Assembly (NCBI GenBank): GCA_010909725.1 | Contig: JAACMV010000030.1 | Location: 992,001-1,056,000 of the forward strand | Source: Picochlorum sp. 'celeri' | Taxonomy: Eukaryota > Chlorophyta > Trebouxiophyceae | Direction: 5' to 3' | Length of the DNA: 64,000 bases | In this document: positions 1 through 9,583 of the stretch, piece after piece | How positions within the stretch are numbered: position 1 is the stretch's first letter | Layout of the letters: each line of letters begins with the position of its first letter | Notes under the pieces: generated by a model | What the model saw: the letters and a program-made list of their open reading frames with translations, nothing else | Told to the model about the DNA's origin: nothing | Database searches by the model: none | Program-made: the position numbers and the translations under genes

Positions 1-15
1 CACAAACACACATAC

Positions 16-292
16 CTCCTTCTCCTGGCCTCAAACGCCCCCCAGGGAGCTTGAAGTACGAAGTACCTACTTGAAATAATAAAACATGGGGATGCCCATG
101 TTCATAGACTAGAACCACAGCATCAACAGAGTGCCTCACTCCTTCCTTCCCATATTTGTCCTTCAGCCTCTCCAACCTAGAAGCAACGCTATTATCACGA
201 TCTTTCTTCGCCTCCTTTGACCCAAAAGAATAATTATTGATCGGGTATATTACAATTTCACTCTGTCCAGGATGACGGAGAGCGCTTGCCAT
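16..292 (-). CDS. NUDT21: Cleavage factor Im 25 kDa subunit (NUDT21/CPSF5), 5' exon, truncated by window edge
   Basis: Pre-mRNA 3'-end processing factor that binds UGUA elements upstream of poly(A) sites as part of CFIm. The first exon reads from the ATG at 292 (complement) for 92 codons and shows the family N-terminus: an IYPINNYSFGSKE block, then SVASRLERLKDKYGKEGVR, then VLVYEHGHPHVLLFQVG and the start of the Nudix fold FKLPGGRLRPGEG. It ends at a clear donor (GAG|GTATGTGTG, exon end at 16, phase 1); the rest lies before base 1. The family's Nudix box would follow in the missing exon. A TATA-like ATATAAAT lies about 100 bp upstream on the same strand. Diverges from the TPR/beta-helix gene. 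Family identity is near certain; only the 5' part can be judged. Confidence 0.88.
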
Positions 293-627
293 GATTCGTC
301 TTGTCTTTCTTTTCGAGATGCCCAAGAAAGAACTGACGATTACTCGATCGGCAGAACTACCCCTTTACTATTATGATTCTAAGAACTATTTATATTTTTT
401 AATGAATATATTCGTATATAGCGACGCATCAGTATGTTTCCAAAATAAAAACCATGACGACATTGAAGACAACATGAGCATCCCATTAACCAAATGTTTG
501 ATAGGGCATGTAAATGTGAGATTGATGGACATGCTTGTTCACCCATGAAACGTTCATCGTCTCCACAGTATCGGCCATCCCAGTTATAAATCAGACTTTT
601 ATTGGACACAAGGTGATACTATTGGGT
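293..627. promoter_or_regulatory. Divergent promoter region between NUDT21 and TPR/beta-helix gene
   Basis: No coding feature is supported. A TATAAA at 585-590 lies about 38 bp before the ATG at 628 of the rightward gene, and an A/T-rich TATA-like block near 388-400 serves the leftward gene. Short overlapping ORFs here have no family resemblance. Confidence 0.5.
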
Positions 628-2451
628 ATGGGGTCAAATGCCATGGAGACAGAGCATGGTCAACGCACAGAGGAATGTTTGAAACTCCTCGAGATTCGTG
701 ACAGTGACGACGAGGACGATGCAACCTGCGTTAGTAAGACAAAGGAAGAAGATACTGAAGAGGACCTGCGGTATACGTGGGACAGTAGCAGCATTGGTTC
801 AAATAAGAACGGGCATACAGCTGTGGTGAATCCTTTGGATGGTGCCATGGATTCGCGAATCATGGAGAAGAAGGACAAAGGGAATGAATGCTTTGCAAAC
901 AAGGACTATAGAGGGGCTCTACGGTGGTATCTGGAGGGCATCGAGCTATGCAAAGAGGGAGGAAAGGAGGGCTTGGCCAATCTGCTTGCTGTGCTGAATT
1001 CCAATGCCTCTACAGCGTCATCTCGCCTGAAAAAGACTGACAATGCCATACAATATGCTGAAGAGGCACATCGTATCTTGCCTGAGTGGACCAAGCCTTT
1101 GTCTCGACTGGCTGAACTGTACATGAACAAGGGGGACTATGTCGCTGCTCTGGATGCTTGTGAGAAGTGTGAGCGTCTGTGTCGAGCGAGTTCGACAGGG
1201 AGAACGGAATTCACGGCGCTTCATGATACAATTGTAGTGATGGGGTCACAGATGGGTCAATCAGATGCGATGTTTAGAGGGAGAAGGCTTGAAGTACGGA
1301 GTGCTGGGGAAGAGGCATGGTTGGGCAAGCCTGCTCCACATGACCCTTTACTCGATGGGCCACTGGATGAAAACACGGCGTTGCCTTCTGATGATCTTGA
1401 CAAAGTTCAGGCTCCGACAGCATCGTCACAGGAAGGGTTATTGACGGATGGCACATCTGTCAGGGGAGATGCCTTGGCTGACTGGAACTTTTCCAACACT
1501 GCAGTTGCTATACAGTCTAGAAGAACGAGTTTTCGGTGCGTGAAAGAAGCATATGATGCCGCCAAGGATGGCGACAAGATTGTTCTTTTAAAAGGGACCC
1601 ATAATGGATTGGGAGAGACGGTCTCGATAAAAAAGAGAATCTTGATTGAAGGTGAAGGGTATCTGGGAGAGACTGTTATTGATCAGAGGGCAAATGTGCC
1701 AACATTTAAAATCGAAAGGGGTGGTGTGGTCATTCGCAACATTGATTTGGATCAGACAGGGTTTCGAGAAGCTATTCTCATCGATGGAGATGAGCATGTC
1801 AATCCGCTGATCGAGAACTGTGATCTTAAATGCAGCGGGGATGATTGCATTCACATTGGAGGGCGTAGCAAGCCCATTGTGCGACTTTGTAAGGTCAACG
1901 CCAAGAAGACTGGCATAAAATCTTTTGATACCTCACATCCGACTCTCCATGGATGTTTTATTGAAAAGTGTGGGACACAAGGAATAGAGATTATGGACAA
2001 TTCGGTCATGATGGCAACACGGTGCTCGATCAGTTCTTGTGAGGAGGATGGCGTTGTGGTCATGGGATGTGCCACGGGGACTCTGGTACAGTGTAAAATC
2101 AACGATAACAAGGGTCCGGGCGTCGATTGTTCCGATAATGCTGTCGTCACCCTGCGCAATTGCGATATTCATGATAATGTTGGAGGGTGCTGGGCATGGG
2201 ATTCTTCAGAGGTTCATGCTGAGAGATGCAAATTATCTGGAGGCCCAGCTCATGTTATCTTATCTGGAGGCAATGGTAAAATACACGCAACTCGTTGCGA
2301 TATCAATGGTGTGGCGCATGCACCGGAAAAAGTCTGGAATGATGGCTTGCTACATGGAAACAATACGTTTCATGATCCAGATACATCAGTTGACTTTCCC
2401 ATTGAAGCAGGCGCATTTGTGTGGGAGCCCAGTCCATACACCAGTCTTTGA
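628..2451 (+). CDS. TPR plus right-handed parallel beta-helix protein
   Basis: A 607-residue protein read from the ATG at 628, chosen because it is the first ATG of the frame and lies 38 bp past a TATAAA. The N-terminal 75 residues are acidic. Residues about 79-195 are a tetratricopeptide block (KKDKGNECFANKDYRGALRW, then SRLKKTDNAIQYAEEA and KPLSRLAELYMNKGDYVAAL) of the Hsp70/Hsp90 co-chaperone type. After a low-complexity linker, residues about 320-570 form a chain of roughly 22-residue parallel beta-helix repeats with regularly spaced Cys/Asn/Gly (for example GIEIMDNSVMMATRCSISSC). Beta-helix repeats of this kind occur in FBXO11, SHCBP1 and carbohydrate-active enzymes. No signal peptide or F-box is seen, so a cytosolic scaffold is more likely than an enzyme. 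The combination with TPRs is unusual. Function is inferred from domains only. Confidence 0.8.
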   Translation: MGSNAMETEHGQRTEECLKLLEIRDSDDEDDATCVSKTKEEDTEEDLRYTWDSSSIGSNKNGHTAVVNPLDGAMDSRIMEKKDKGNECFANKDYRGALRWYLEGIELCKEGGKEGLANLLAVLNSNASTASSRLKKTDNAIQYAEEAHRILPEWTKPLSRLAELYMNKGDYVAALDACEKCERLCRASSTGRTEFTALHDTIVVMGSQMGQSDAMFRGRRLEVRSAGEEAWLGKPAPHDPLLDGPLDENTALPSDDLDKVQAPTASSQEGLLTDGTSVRGDALADWNFSNTAVAIQSRRTSFRCVKEAYDAAKDGDKIVLLKGTHNGLGETVSIKKRILIEGEGYLGETVIDQRANVPTFKIERGGVVIRNIDLDQTGFREAILIDGDEHVNPLIENCDLKCSGDDCIHIGGRSKPIVRLCKVNAKKTGIKSFDTSHPTLHGCFIEKCGTQGIEIMDNSVMMATRCSISSCEEDGVVVMGCATGTLVQCKINDNKGPGVDCSDNAVVTLRNCDIHDNVGGCWAWDSSEVHAERCKLSGGPAHVILSGGNGKIHATRCDINGVAHAPEKVWNDGLLHGNNTFHDPDTSVDFPIEAGAFVWEPSPYTSL

Positions 2452-2516
2452 CAGTAGATCACTTTCAAAATTGACGATAGCATATTGATAATAATTTAAG
2501 TACAACAACAAGGCAA

Positions 2517-4945
2517 CTAACTTTTTGCATATTTGACACCTGTTTCATTGTCAATGATTATGTTCATTTGCTCACTCCCACCAGGTGGCAGATATGAAAA
2601 ACTTGAAGAATTGAGCACGTCATCACTCCTGAGCCTGGAATCTGGTGCGTTTTTCTTTCTTTTTTGCAAGAGAGCAGTAACTTCTCTGACGACCAAACTA
2701 CTCAAAAGCAGGCCAGCAGCCAAGGCTGATCCATAGAGCATTGCAAACACATTGTCAAAGCCTCCTTTGAGTTCTGAAATGTACCCAGTTGCCATTGGAC
2801 CTAAAGCTGCTCCAATAGATCCCATACCGTCGATAATGGCGGTGACAGTAGCTAGCGCTTTCTCGCCCTTCTTCTTGACAGATTCAGATGATCCAAGATC
2901 AGCAGAAACTGCTGTTGTGATGAGGGCATATGGTCCATTCACAAAGAATCCGGCCAGCATCATCAGCAAAATATTCACAGAGAAAGAAATGCTTCCATAT
3001 TCTCTATAGAAATAAAGTACAGGGATGGCCACGTACACAAACGAACAAGATACGATGGCCGGTGATGCTGAAGCATCTGAAAGAAATCCAGCAACAATGC
3101 CACCAATCACTCCACCAACATCAAACAGTATTGATAGTTTGCCTGCCTCTTCAGCAGAAAGCGATCTCCCTCCAACTTTCGTGGATGAAATATAATATGG
3201 AAGCCAGTAGAGGAACGTATACGCCACAAGTTTGGCGAAAAACAATGTGAAAGCATATACAGCCACTCCAGGCAACCGCCAGGCAGCAAAAAATGATACA
3301 CCAGATTTCCCTCTCTCTGATGGAGCCGCTGAACCCCCAATAAGAGCAGCCTGCTCATCATCCGATTCGCCCTGCAACATTGGCACAAAAACCTCAATAA
3401 AAAATTCCACCCCAGCAACAGATTCACCATACCATAACGTACATCAATTGAGTCTCTGTCATCATTCACCATAACCAACGTAGATCCCATGGCTACCATA
3501 CCATGTTGAGGTCTCCTAATATGATGGTGCGCTTCCATTGATGCTGCCACCTGTGAAGGGACCATTCCATCATGGGTCTCTGCAATATGGGCAAGCCGAC
3601 GTTCCAATAATTCTTTATCACTTGCAGAAAGTTGGTTGTCGTCCCCACGTGGTGTTCCCGCTTCAGATGCTGCAAAGCTACCAAGATGACTTCCTGACTG
3701 TGGCATGAACCCAATATCTTGTGGTTCTACAACGAGGAAACTAAAGATCAGGATCCCAGCAACAATAATGAGCAGCCCTGGTACAATAAACGACCATCCC
3801 CATCCATATTGAAGCATCGATGCGGCCATCAGAGAACCCAAAATATTTCCAACAGATGTATGAGCATTCCAAACCCCCATGATCAAACCTCTCTTTCCAT
3901 GCCCAAACCAATTAGCCATCACCGTAACAACACTGGGCCATCCCGTCGCCTGAACCAAACCTCCAACCAACTGAATGCTTAGGAAATACGGCATCGCATG
4001 AATATCTGCAAAATACGCCACCCCGAATAAACAGACACACGTGCCACTACCAATCATTCCCCATGTCAGAAACTTTCGAAGATCCAGTCGATCACCCAAA
4101 TGACCGCTGACAAACATGCCAATGGCATATGCTCCTAAAAACGCCACATCAAGGTCTCCCAAAAGAACATTTCCATTCCGAGGATTGTCGAATGGCGCCC
4201 ATCCAGCACCAGAACTGGTATTACTGTGCTTTCCATGATGCTGATTCTCCTCCCACAGGGCATCCCCAATAATCTCTGCCATCAAACGCCTCCCATTCGA
4301 ATCATCACCCATATTTGTAGAATCCTTCATCGTCCCATGAAGCACACTCTTCACAATAGACGGCGGCTTCCTCGATGCATGGTACGACATGTAACACAAG
4401 AATGTCAACACAAGCACAAGCATCCTATTCGCCCTCAACGACAGCCCTTTCCCTCCTCGAACCCATTTCTCTAGTATCCTGTGCCCCAAAGGAGCGCTAT
4501 ACTTCCATTCACTCTCCATCTGTCCCTGCAATAACGTCCTCCTGACAAAATCAGCCTGCCTGTCCTCACTGGTATGTAGCGGTGCAGAATCACCAGTCGC
4601 AAGATCAAACACCGAGCTACTGAATGAAACCTTTGCCTTGTTCGCGCTTCTCTTCAACGGAGTCCTACTCTTCCGCGATCGCTTGGATACTGATGTAAAA
4701 CCCCCCTGCTGTCCTTCTTCTAATACCCTCACAGACGGTGTCTCCACAGAAAAAGGCGCAACCACTCGAGAAGGATCAGACGACGTCCGTGGTATTGAGT
4801 CAATACTACTAGCACCACTTCCACTGGATGATTCTCCGGCACTCGCACTCTGCTCTCGCTGCACTTGTCGCCGACGTGCTCCAAGAGGTCCCGTCCTTTT
4901 AAAAGGGGGCTGGTCGTCGTTGGATTCTCCAGCCAGGGTTAGCGT
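2517..4945 (-). CDS. SLC37-type sugar-phosphate/phosphate exchanger (MFS), two recognisable exons
   Basis: Major facilitator protein of the glycerol-3-phosphate/glucose-6-phosphate transporter (OPA/SLC37) class. Exons complement(3443..4945) and complement(2517..3371) flank a 71-nt phase-0 intron (GTACGT...TTGCAG). The family signature is clear: TFLCYMSYHASRKPPSIVKS at TM1, GMFVSGHLGDRLDLRKF, then GLVQATGWPSVVTVMANWFG and GLIMGVWNAHTSVGNILGS; exon 2 holds TM7-12. A hydrophilic loop (SASDKELLERRLAHIAE) separates the two six-helix halves. The start is uncertain. The first ATG in frame is at 4519 (643 residues), but the frame stays open as a Ser-rich N-terminal tail up to an acceptor-like TAG at 4946-4948, so a small upstream exon probably carries the true ATG. 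In plants such proteins exchange phosphorylated sugars for Pi across ER or organelle membranes; the substrate here cannot be assigned. Confidence 0.85.
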
Positions 4946-4948
4946 CTA

Positions 4949-5658
4949 CTACACTACAATATGTATCAATCTATACGAGTATGTCTATATCTCTTGCTCT
5001 GTGGGTCAGTATCAGGTACGAGGGTGTCTGTTTTCAATGAAAACGAAAGACACGCATAGAGACAGATCACGGGTATTCGCCCTATGCTATCTCTTTTTTA
5101 CCCTTGAAAACTATTTTATTTTTTGATTTATGCGCTGCAGGGTTGGCGTGTGTAGCCTTGACTCGAACATTTTAGTATACCCCGGGGTTGGTCCAGATCC
5201 CACTGGCCAGTGCTAGCGCTAGCGCTAGCACACTCTGTGCTTGCATATATATGGTGGAAATGCGTGCATCATGACCTAGTTTCATGAAAGGAGAGAAGTT
5301 CAATGCAGCTTGGGTGATGATCGTGTCATCCATTTCTATTTGCTTGATGATGACAAAGAAGCCTTCTTCTCTCTCAGGATGGAGAGGAAGAATCCACACA
5401 CACAATGTGGTGATGTGTGCATCACATGGATCAAGAGTCTTCCCTTTGTACATGAGTATGGCAGATTCATTGTTATTCATCATTGTCAAGAGATGGATTG
5501 GGAGGGATGAGATTGTTACATGAGGAGAGTCATGAGAAAGACATATGTAGGACAAGGTGCACATCATCTGCGTCTCAATGTAGGGTGAACATGCATCCTC
5601 TCTTTGTACATGACATTCCAATCGATAACAATCCTGCTGCGATTATCGAAACCCTTAT
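4949..5658. other. Intergenic stretch without a supported gene
   Basis: All three frames on both strands stay open over parts of 5172-5620 (for instance a 149-codon leftward ORF), but none resembles a protein family and there is no convincing splice pattern. It may hold an upstream exon of the transporter and the 3' UTR of the small secreted-protein gene. A short GCTAGC repeat sits at 5212-5230. Confidence 0.4.
5212..5230. repeat. GCTAGC self-complementary tandem repeat
   Basis: Three consecutive units of a 6-bp motif (TGCTAGCGCTAGCGCTAGCA) form a perfect palindrome about 20 bp long. No function is evident; it lies in a gene-free stretch. Confidence 0.7.
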
Positions 5659-5952
5659 TTAATCAAACGTAATGGAATTGCCTGTCGTCTCTGACCCTGG
5701 AGCAGCTGCAACCACAATACAGGTTTTCTCTTCCCCATCCTTGCAGTCAGTGCACTTGCAATTGCCATCCTTGATAATCTCTTCAATTGGCAAACCAGTC
5801 GAGATTCTTCCAATGGAGTAATTTTCTCCACATTCTTTTGGGCAACCAATGGATTTTCCGTTGATTGTCACGGCGGACCGAGCAGCGCCGCTCAAGAGCA
5901 ACGTGGCAAGAAGAAGCACAAAGAATTTGAACACGTAGTTGGACTGCATCAT
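5659..5952 (-). CDS. Small secreted cysteine-rich protein
   Basis: A 97-residue protein from the double ATG at 5952/5949. Residues 1-29 are a textbook signal peptide (basic start, FKFFVLLLATLLLSG core, ARSA cleavage region). The mature part of about 68 residues has six Cys: C-x3-C early (CPKEC), then a CKCTDC cluster and one more in EKTC, suggesting a small disulfide-bonded extracellular or lumenal domain. I recognise no family. The frame is open a further 58 codons upstream, but that extension would bury the signal peptide, so the shorter start is preferred. Diverges from the gene at 6244; the 291-bp space between contains a 16-bp perfect CACGTG-centred palindrome. Confidence 0.6.
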   Translation of the reverse strand: MMQSNYVFKFFVLLLATLLLSGAARSAVTINGKSIGCPKECGENYSIGRISTGLPIEEIIKDGNCKCTDCKDGEEKTCIVVAAAPGSETTGNSITFD

Positions 5953-6017
5953 ACTATATAATTTGCTCGAGATTGTTTTGAAATGAATACAAATACCCGG
6001 GTAGACCCGAAGTGGAT

Positions 6018-6033
6018 CATAACACGTGTTATG
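6018..6033. promoter_or_regulatory. 16-bp perfect palindrome with CACGTG core in a divergent promoter
   Basis: CATAACACGTGTTATG is perfectly self-complementary over 16 bp. It lies 66 bp upstream of the leftward ATG (5952) and 211 bp upstream of the rightward ATG (6244). CACGTG is the core bound by bHLH and plant-type bZIP (G-box) factors; the long symmetric flanks suggest a dimer site. The factor is unknown. Confidence 0.5.
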
Positions 6034-6243
6034 GATGACGCAATCTCTGGAATACTTTGATCCATCCGAGATGCGCCTCAAGAAGAAGCCCCGTCTTGGA
6101 ATCTTCCTCGGATGTGACGATGGCAATCCTTGGGGGTCCAGCGCGATAGCATCCTCAGGCAGCCACCTGTACGAGGTGGACAGAGAATATATTTATCACA
6201 AAGTATTACATACAATTAGTGAGAGAGCCGTTGATACGCAACA

Positions 6244-6921
6244 ATGCTGAAGAACCCAGAAGATGCCCTGCAAACACCCACTGTGGGGAAGGCTGGACTC
6301 GAAAGCAAGGGTGCCGAGGGAGATACTCCTCTGAACATCCCTACCCCGACTATTGAAAAGAAAGGTACTGTGTTTATGATGTCCGAAGACATGTGACGTG
6401 CCCCGTGATGACTCCAAGAATGAACATGGAGCTTTGTCACCATTTTGGTAGTGGTGGTGTCCTCATCTCATTGCTTTTTCTACACATGCGGCACTATTGC
6501 TCTTCGCATAGCGTTTACGATGATACTACCCGTATCAAGATATATATATGTATGTGATGTTGCAGAGCTGAAAGCAGCCGACAAGCCAAACCTGGTTGAT
6601 CTGAACAAGGCTCGCAGAGGCCTCCAATCAAGCATGAATGCCCCAGGACTGCAAACATTTAATAACCAGTACATGCCATTTGCATCCGGATTTGAACACC
6701 AGATTGACGAGATGGTGGCATACAGAAGCTCGCGCAAAACCACAGTAAACCCTACGGCAGCTGTGTCTGATGATGTCAGTTATTACTATGAGCTGGACAA
6801 TGGACGTGTGACTCCTGCAACAGTTGCTGCTGACCCAACCACATATGAGGAATTCGTCAGGAATACATCCACAGCGAGCTATGGAGGATTCTGGCGTAAA
6901 ATGCTTAGACCCATTGATTGA
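6244..6921 (+). CDS. Hypothetical protein, two exons
   Basis: Exons 6244..6364 and 6566..6921 join across a 201-nt phase-1 intron (AAAG|GTACTG, TTGCAG|AGCTG) to give 158 residues. The N-terminal 40 residues are Pro/Gly/Lys rich. The remainder holds a polar, aromatic-rich segment (FNNQYMPFASGFEHQIDEM, DDVSYYYELDN) and ends in a basic GGFWRKMLRP tail. There is no signal peptide, membrane segment or known motif. I do not recognise the family. The frame continuity across both splice sites and the lack of stops support it as a real gene. The intron is long for this genome and contains RTGATGA-like sequences but no box D, so no intronic snoRNA is claimed. Confidence 0.6.
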
Positions 6922-7185
6922 TAGCACCAACAAGCATCCAATCGAGGATGCTCTTCTTCTTCTTCTTGTGTGAAAACACATCATCATCATCCACCAAGAT
7001 GAAGGCCATCAACATGAAGATCCAATGTGTGACCATATTCTATTCAATAATTTGCATGTTATATCAATCATAGTAGTAGATTGAACTTGAATGTAGAGCT
7101 GTTGTCTTGTGACGACACCTTTTTTTTGTTTGTTTTTGCTACTACTCGGGTCCAAAACAATACCTCGGCTTTCAGGAGCAGCAGG

Positions 7186-9557
7186 ATGGGGAGTCTGGAC
7201 CAATTCTCAAGTAAAGATTTTGATCCAAAGACCTTTATTAATGGGTTATGTGAATCAAAACCCGAGGATGCGTCGCTTGATAGGTACGATCGCGACACTT
7301 CATGATTGCTGTCGTCAATCATTATATGCTATGAATACGTGCCCGATGACGATACTATTTGAATATATACACAGATTTCTTACGGATCATGAGATGAAAC
7401 TTCATATCGCGGCAGAGGACCTAGGTCTCTACTTGCACGAGGAGTCTCTTCGTTCCACTGTGAAGCTTCCATCAGCTGCGCGAGAGCTGGCTCGAATCAA
7501 AGAGGAAGTATCTGTTGTCAAGATGGGTGTGGAGTCAGCGTTGCGAGGTGTGGAGTCGAAGAGCCGAGACCACCAGGCGAACGGTGTGTACTTGGAGTTG
7601 CAGCAGTTGGTTGAACTGAAGACACGGATGGAGTCTGCAAGGGATACGTTGCAAGAGGCTGCGAGCTTATCATCCATGTTCAAGACAATAGATTCTATGC
7701 TTCATAGCAATGATTTAGTGCGACTTGCGGATGCGCTGCAGAGATTTAATAGAGGCCTGGCGATTGTTGGGGATTCGCTGGTGGAGTTCAAGCGAGGGAG
7801 GGACAAGGTGGCCAACTTGGAGGAGAGGGTCCTTGATCTTGCCGTTCAAAAATTGGATAATGCTCTTAAAGTACAAAATGGGGATCATTGTCGCACTGCC
7901 TGCAGCGTGCTTGATCAGCTGGATAGAAGTCAGTTGATAGCCCAGCATTATTCCAAAATTCGATCAGAACCTCTTATAGAAGTTTGGGATGGATACTCGC
8001 CAGAGAATCCGTATGTTTCGTGGATACCAGGGTTTTATGACGAAGTGTTGCGTTCTATATCTACAGAGTGCGATTGGTGTGAATCGTACTTGCCAGAGTA
8101 TTACCCTAGTATTGTCTTGGATATGTTGATTAGCTTTTTCAGGCGTATAGAAGTTCCCTGCAAAGCACGTTTGGCTGGGGCGACGTCTCAGTCATCCATA
8201 TCGTCTTTGCAGTCGATTGAAGCTATGGCGCAGTCTGTTGAGTCGACGGCGGATTTTGTTGATGCGCTGTTTGACTGCCTGCGAGATGCACATGCTCTTG
8301 GCAATCAGTTGGGTGAGAAGGATCTTCTCAAAGCTATCATTGTGCCATACGATGATGTGTTGAAGAATTACCCAGCGAAAGAATCGAGTCATATGAAGTA
8401 TACGCTCGAGCATCAAATGGGCTTGGGTATGTTGGTGTACAGATACGTTTGTCCGTGTCTTCCTGATGTTGTTCATGGTTCTTTTTATTTGTCTTGCAGT
8501 TGCGAAATCGCTCGCAGCAGGTGTTGAATCAAAAGAAGAAGTGCTTGAGAAGTCGTTGGAGATGGTATTTGGCATGGTTGTTGACAGTGTTCAGCGTTGT
8601 TTCTCTACAACAAGAGGAACAAGTTTGCCTGAGATTGTCAAGGTTATAGATGGGGTGATTGAGACCTACATCAGTACTTTGGCTAGGACTATAAAGCCCG
8701 AATTGTTCTACTCCAAAGAAGACTCTAAAGCATCTGTAGCGACTAATGACTTTGCTGCAATGTTGTTTTTGCCTCCTCTGCTAGCAAAGATTGAGTCACA
8801 CATGGCAGCGTTGCATGGACAGGTGAAGGACCGTGTCAGGAGCCTGTCGTCTTTGATGGAGAAAGATGTCAGCGGAGAAGTACTACTTCGAGGATCAGAG
8901 TTTCTCAATGTCGCGCGTTTGTCTTGGAACATTGATCTGAAGAGATCAATTGATGAGCTGTGCTCGAAAGATGATGTTGCATTGTTGGGAAAAGCAGAGG
9001 CTTCGCTTCAATCGTTGTCTAATCAAATTGATTTAATGATTGAAAAATCATTCACAGATAAGCTTGAAGAGTACTTTGGAATGTCTCTGCCCAGAGAATA
9101 TTCTGCAGAACCAAAGGCTGCCACAGATACATTATCATTTTCAGCATATCCGCTTCAGTACGTCATATCTGCTGGAGAGCAGCTGATGATGTTACCTCAA
9201 CTCTTTGAGACAGCCTGGGGCTCCAATGAAACTGATGAAAATATGCAAGAAGATATGATTGGAGACTGGATTGACAGGCTTGCAGCTTCATCTGCATCAC
9301 TCTATGCAAAGTATTTAGGGCAGATCACATCGCTGCCCACGGAGAGCTCACGCCAGCTTACAGCTGACATCGAGTATTTTTGCAATATATTGAGCTCCCT
9401 AGGACAGGAAATTCCCGTTTCCCTTAGTGCCTGGCAAGCAGCTTTAGCAGCATCTGATTCTGAAGCAATGAAATCACTAATCAGCAGAATTGATGATAAG
9501 AGTGATGGGCTGGACATTGTCATGCTTGTGTCGAAATTGAGAAATATAGATTTGTAA
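7186..9557 (+). CDS. COG7: Conserved oligomeric Golgi complex subunit 7 (COG7), three exons
   Basis: Tethering-complex subunit for retrograde vesicle traffic at the Golgi. Exons 7186..7283, 7375..8426 and 8500..9557 join over introns of 91 and 73 nt to a 735-residue protein, close to the family size. The N-terminus has the COG7 signature SSKDFDPKTFING followed, across the first splice, by FLTDHEMKLHIAAEDLGLYL. A helical block follows (ARELARIKEEVSVVKMGVES, LVELKTRMESARDTLQEA) matching the part that packs with COG5/6. Later YVSWIPGFYDEVLRSISTE and a long all-helical C-terminal half fit the CATCHR-family rod. Start chosen at the first ATG, which leads directly into the conserved motif. No signal or membrane segment, as expected for a peripheral cytosolic subunit. 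Confidence 0.9.
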
Positions 9558-9583
9558 ATAACGTATCCTAGCAAACCTTTTTG

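Noticed and set aside
5172..5621. 149-codon leftward ORF and overlapping rightward ORFs
   Set aside because: Three overlapping open frames with no motif, signal or splice pattern; most likely chance in a low-stop region.
6365..6565. Intronic snoRNA in the 201-nt intron of the hypothetical gene
   Set aside because: A good RTGATGA is present, but no CTGA box D or closing stem follows.
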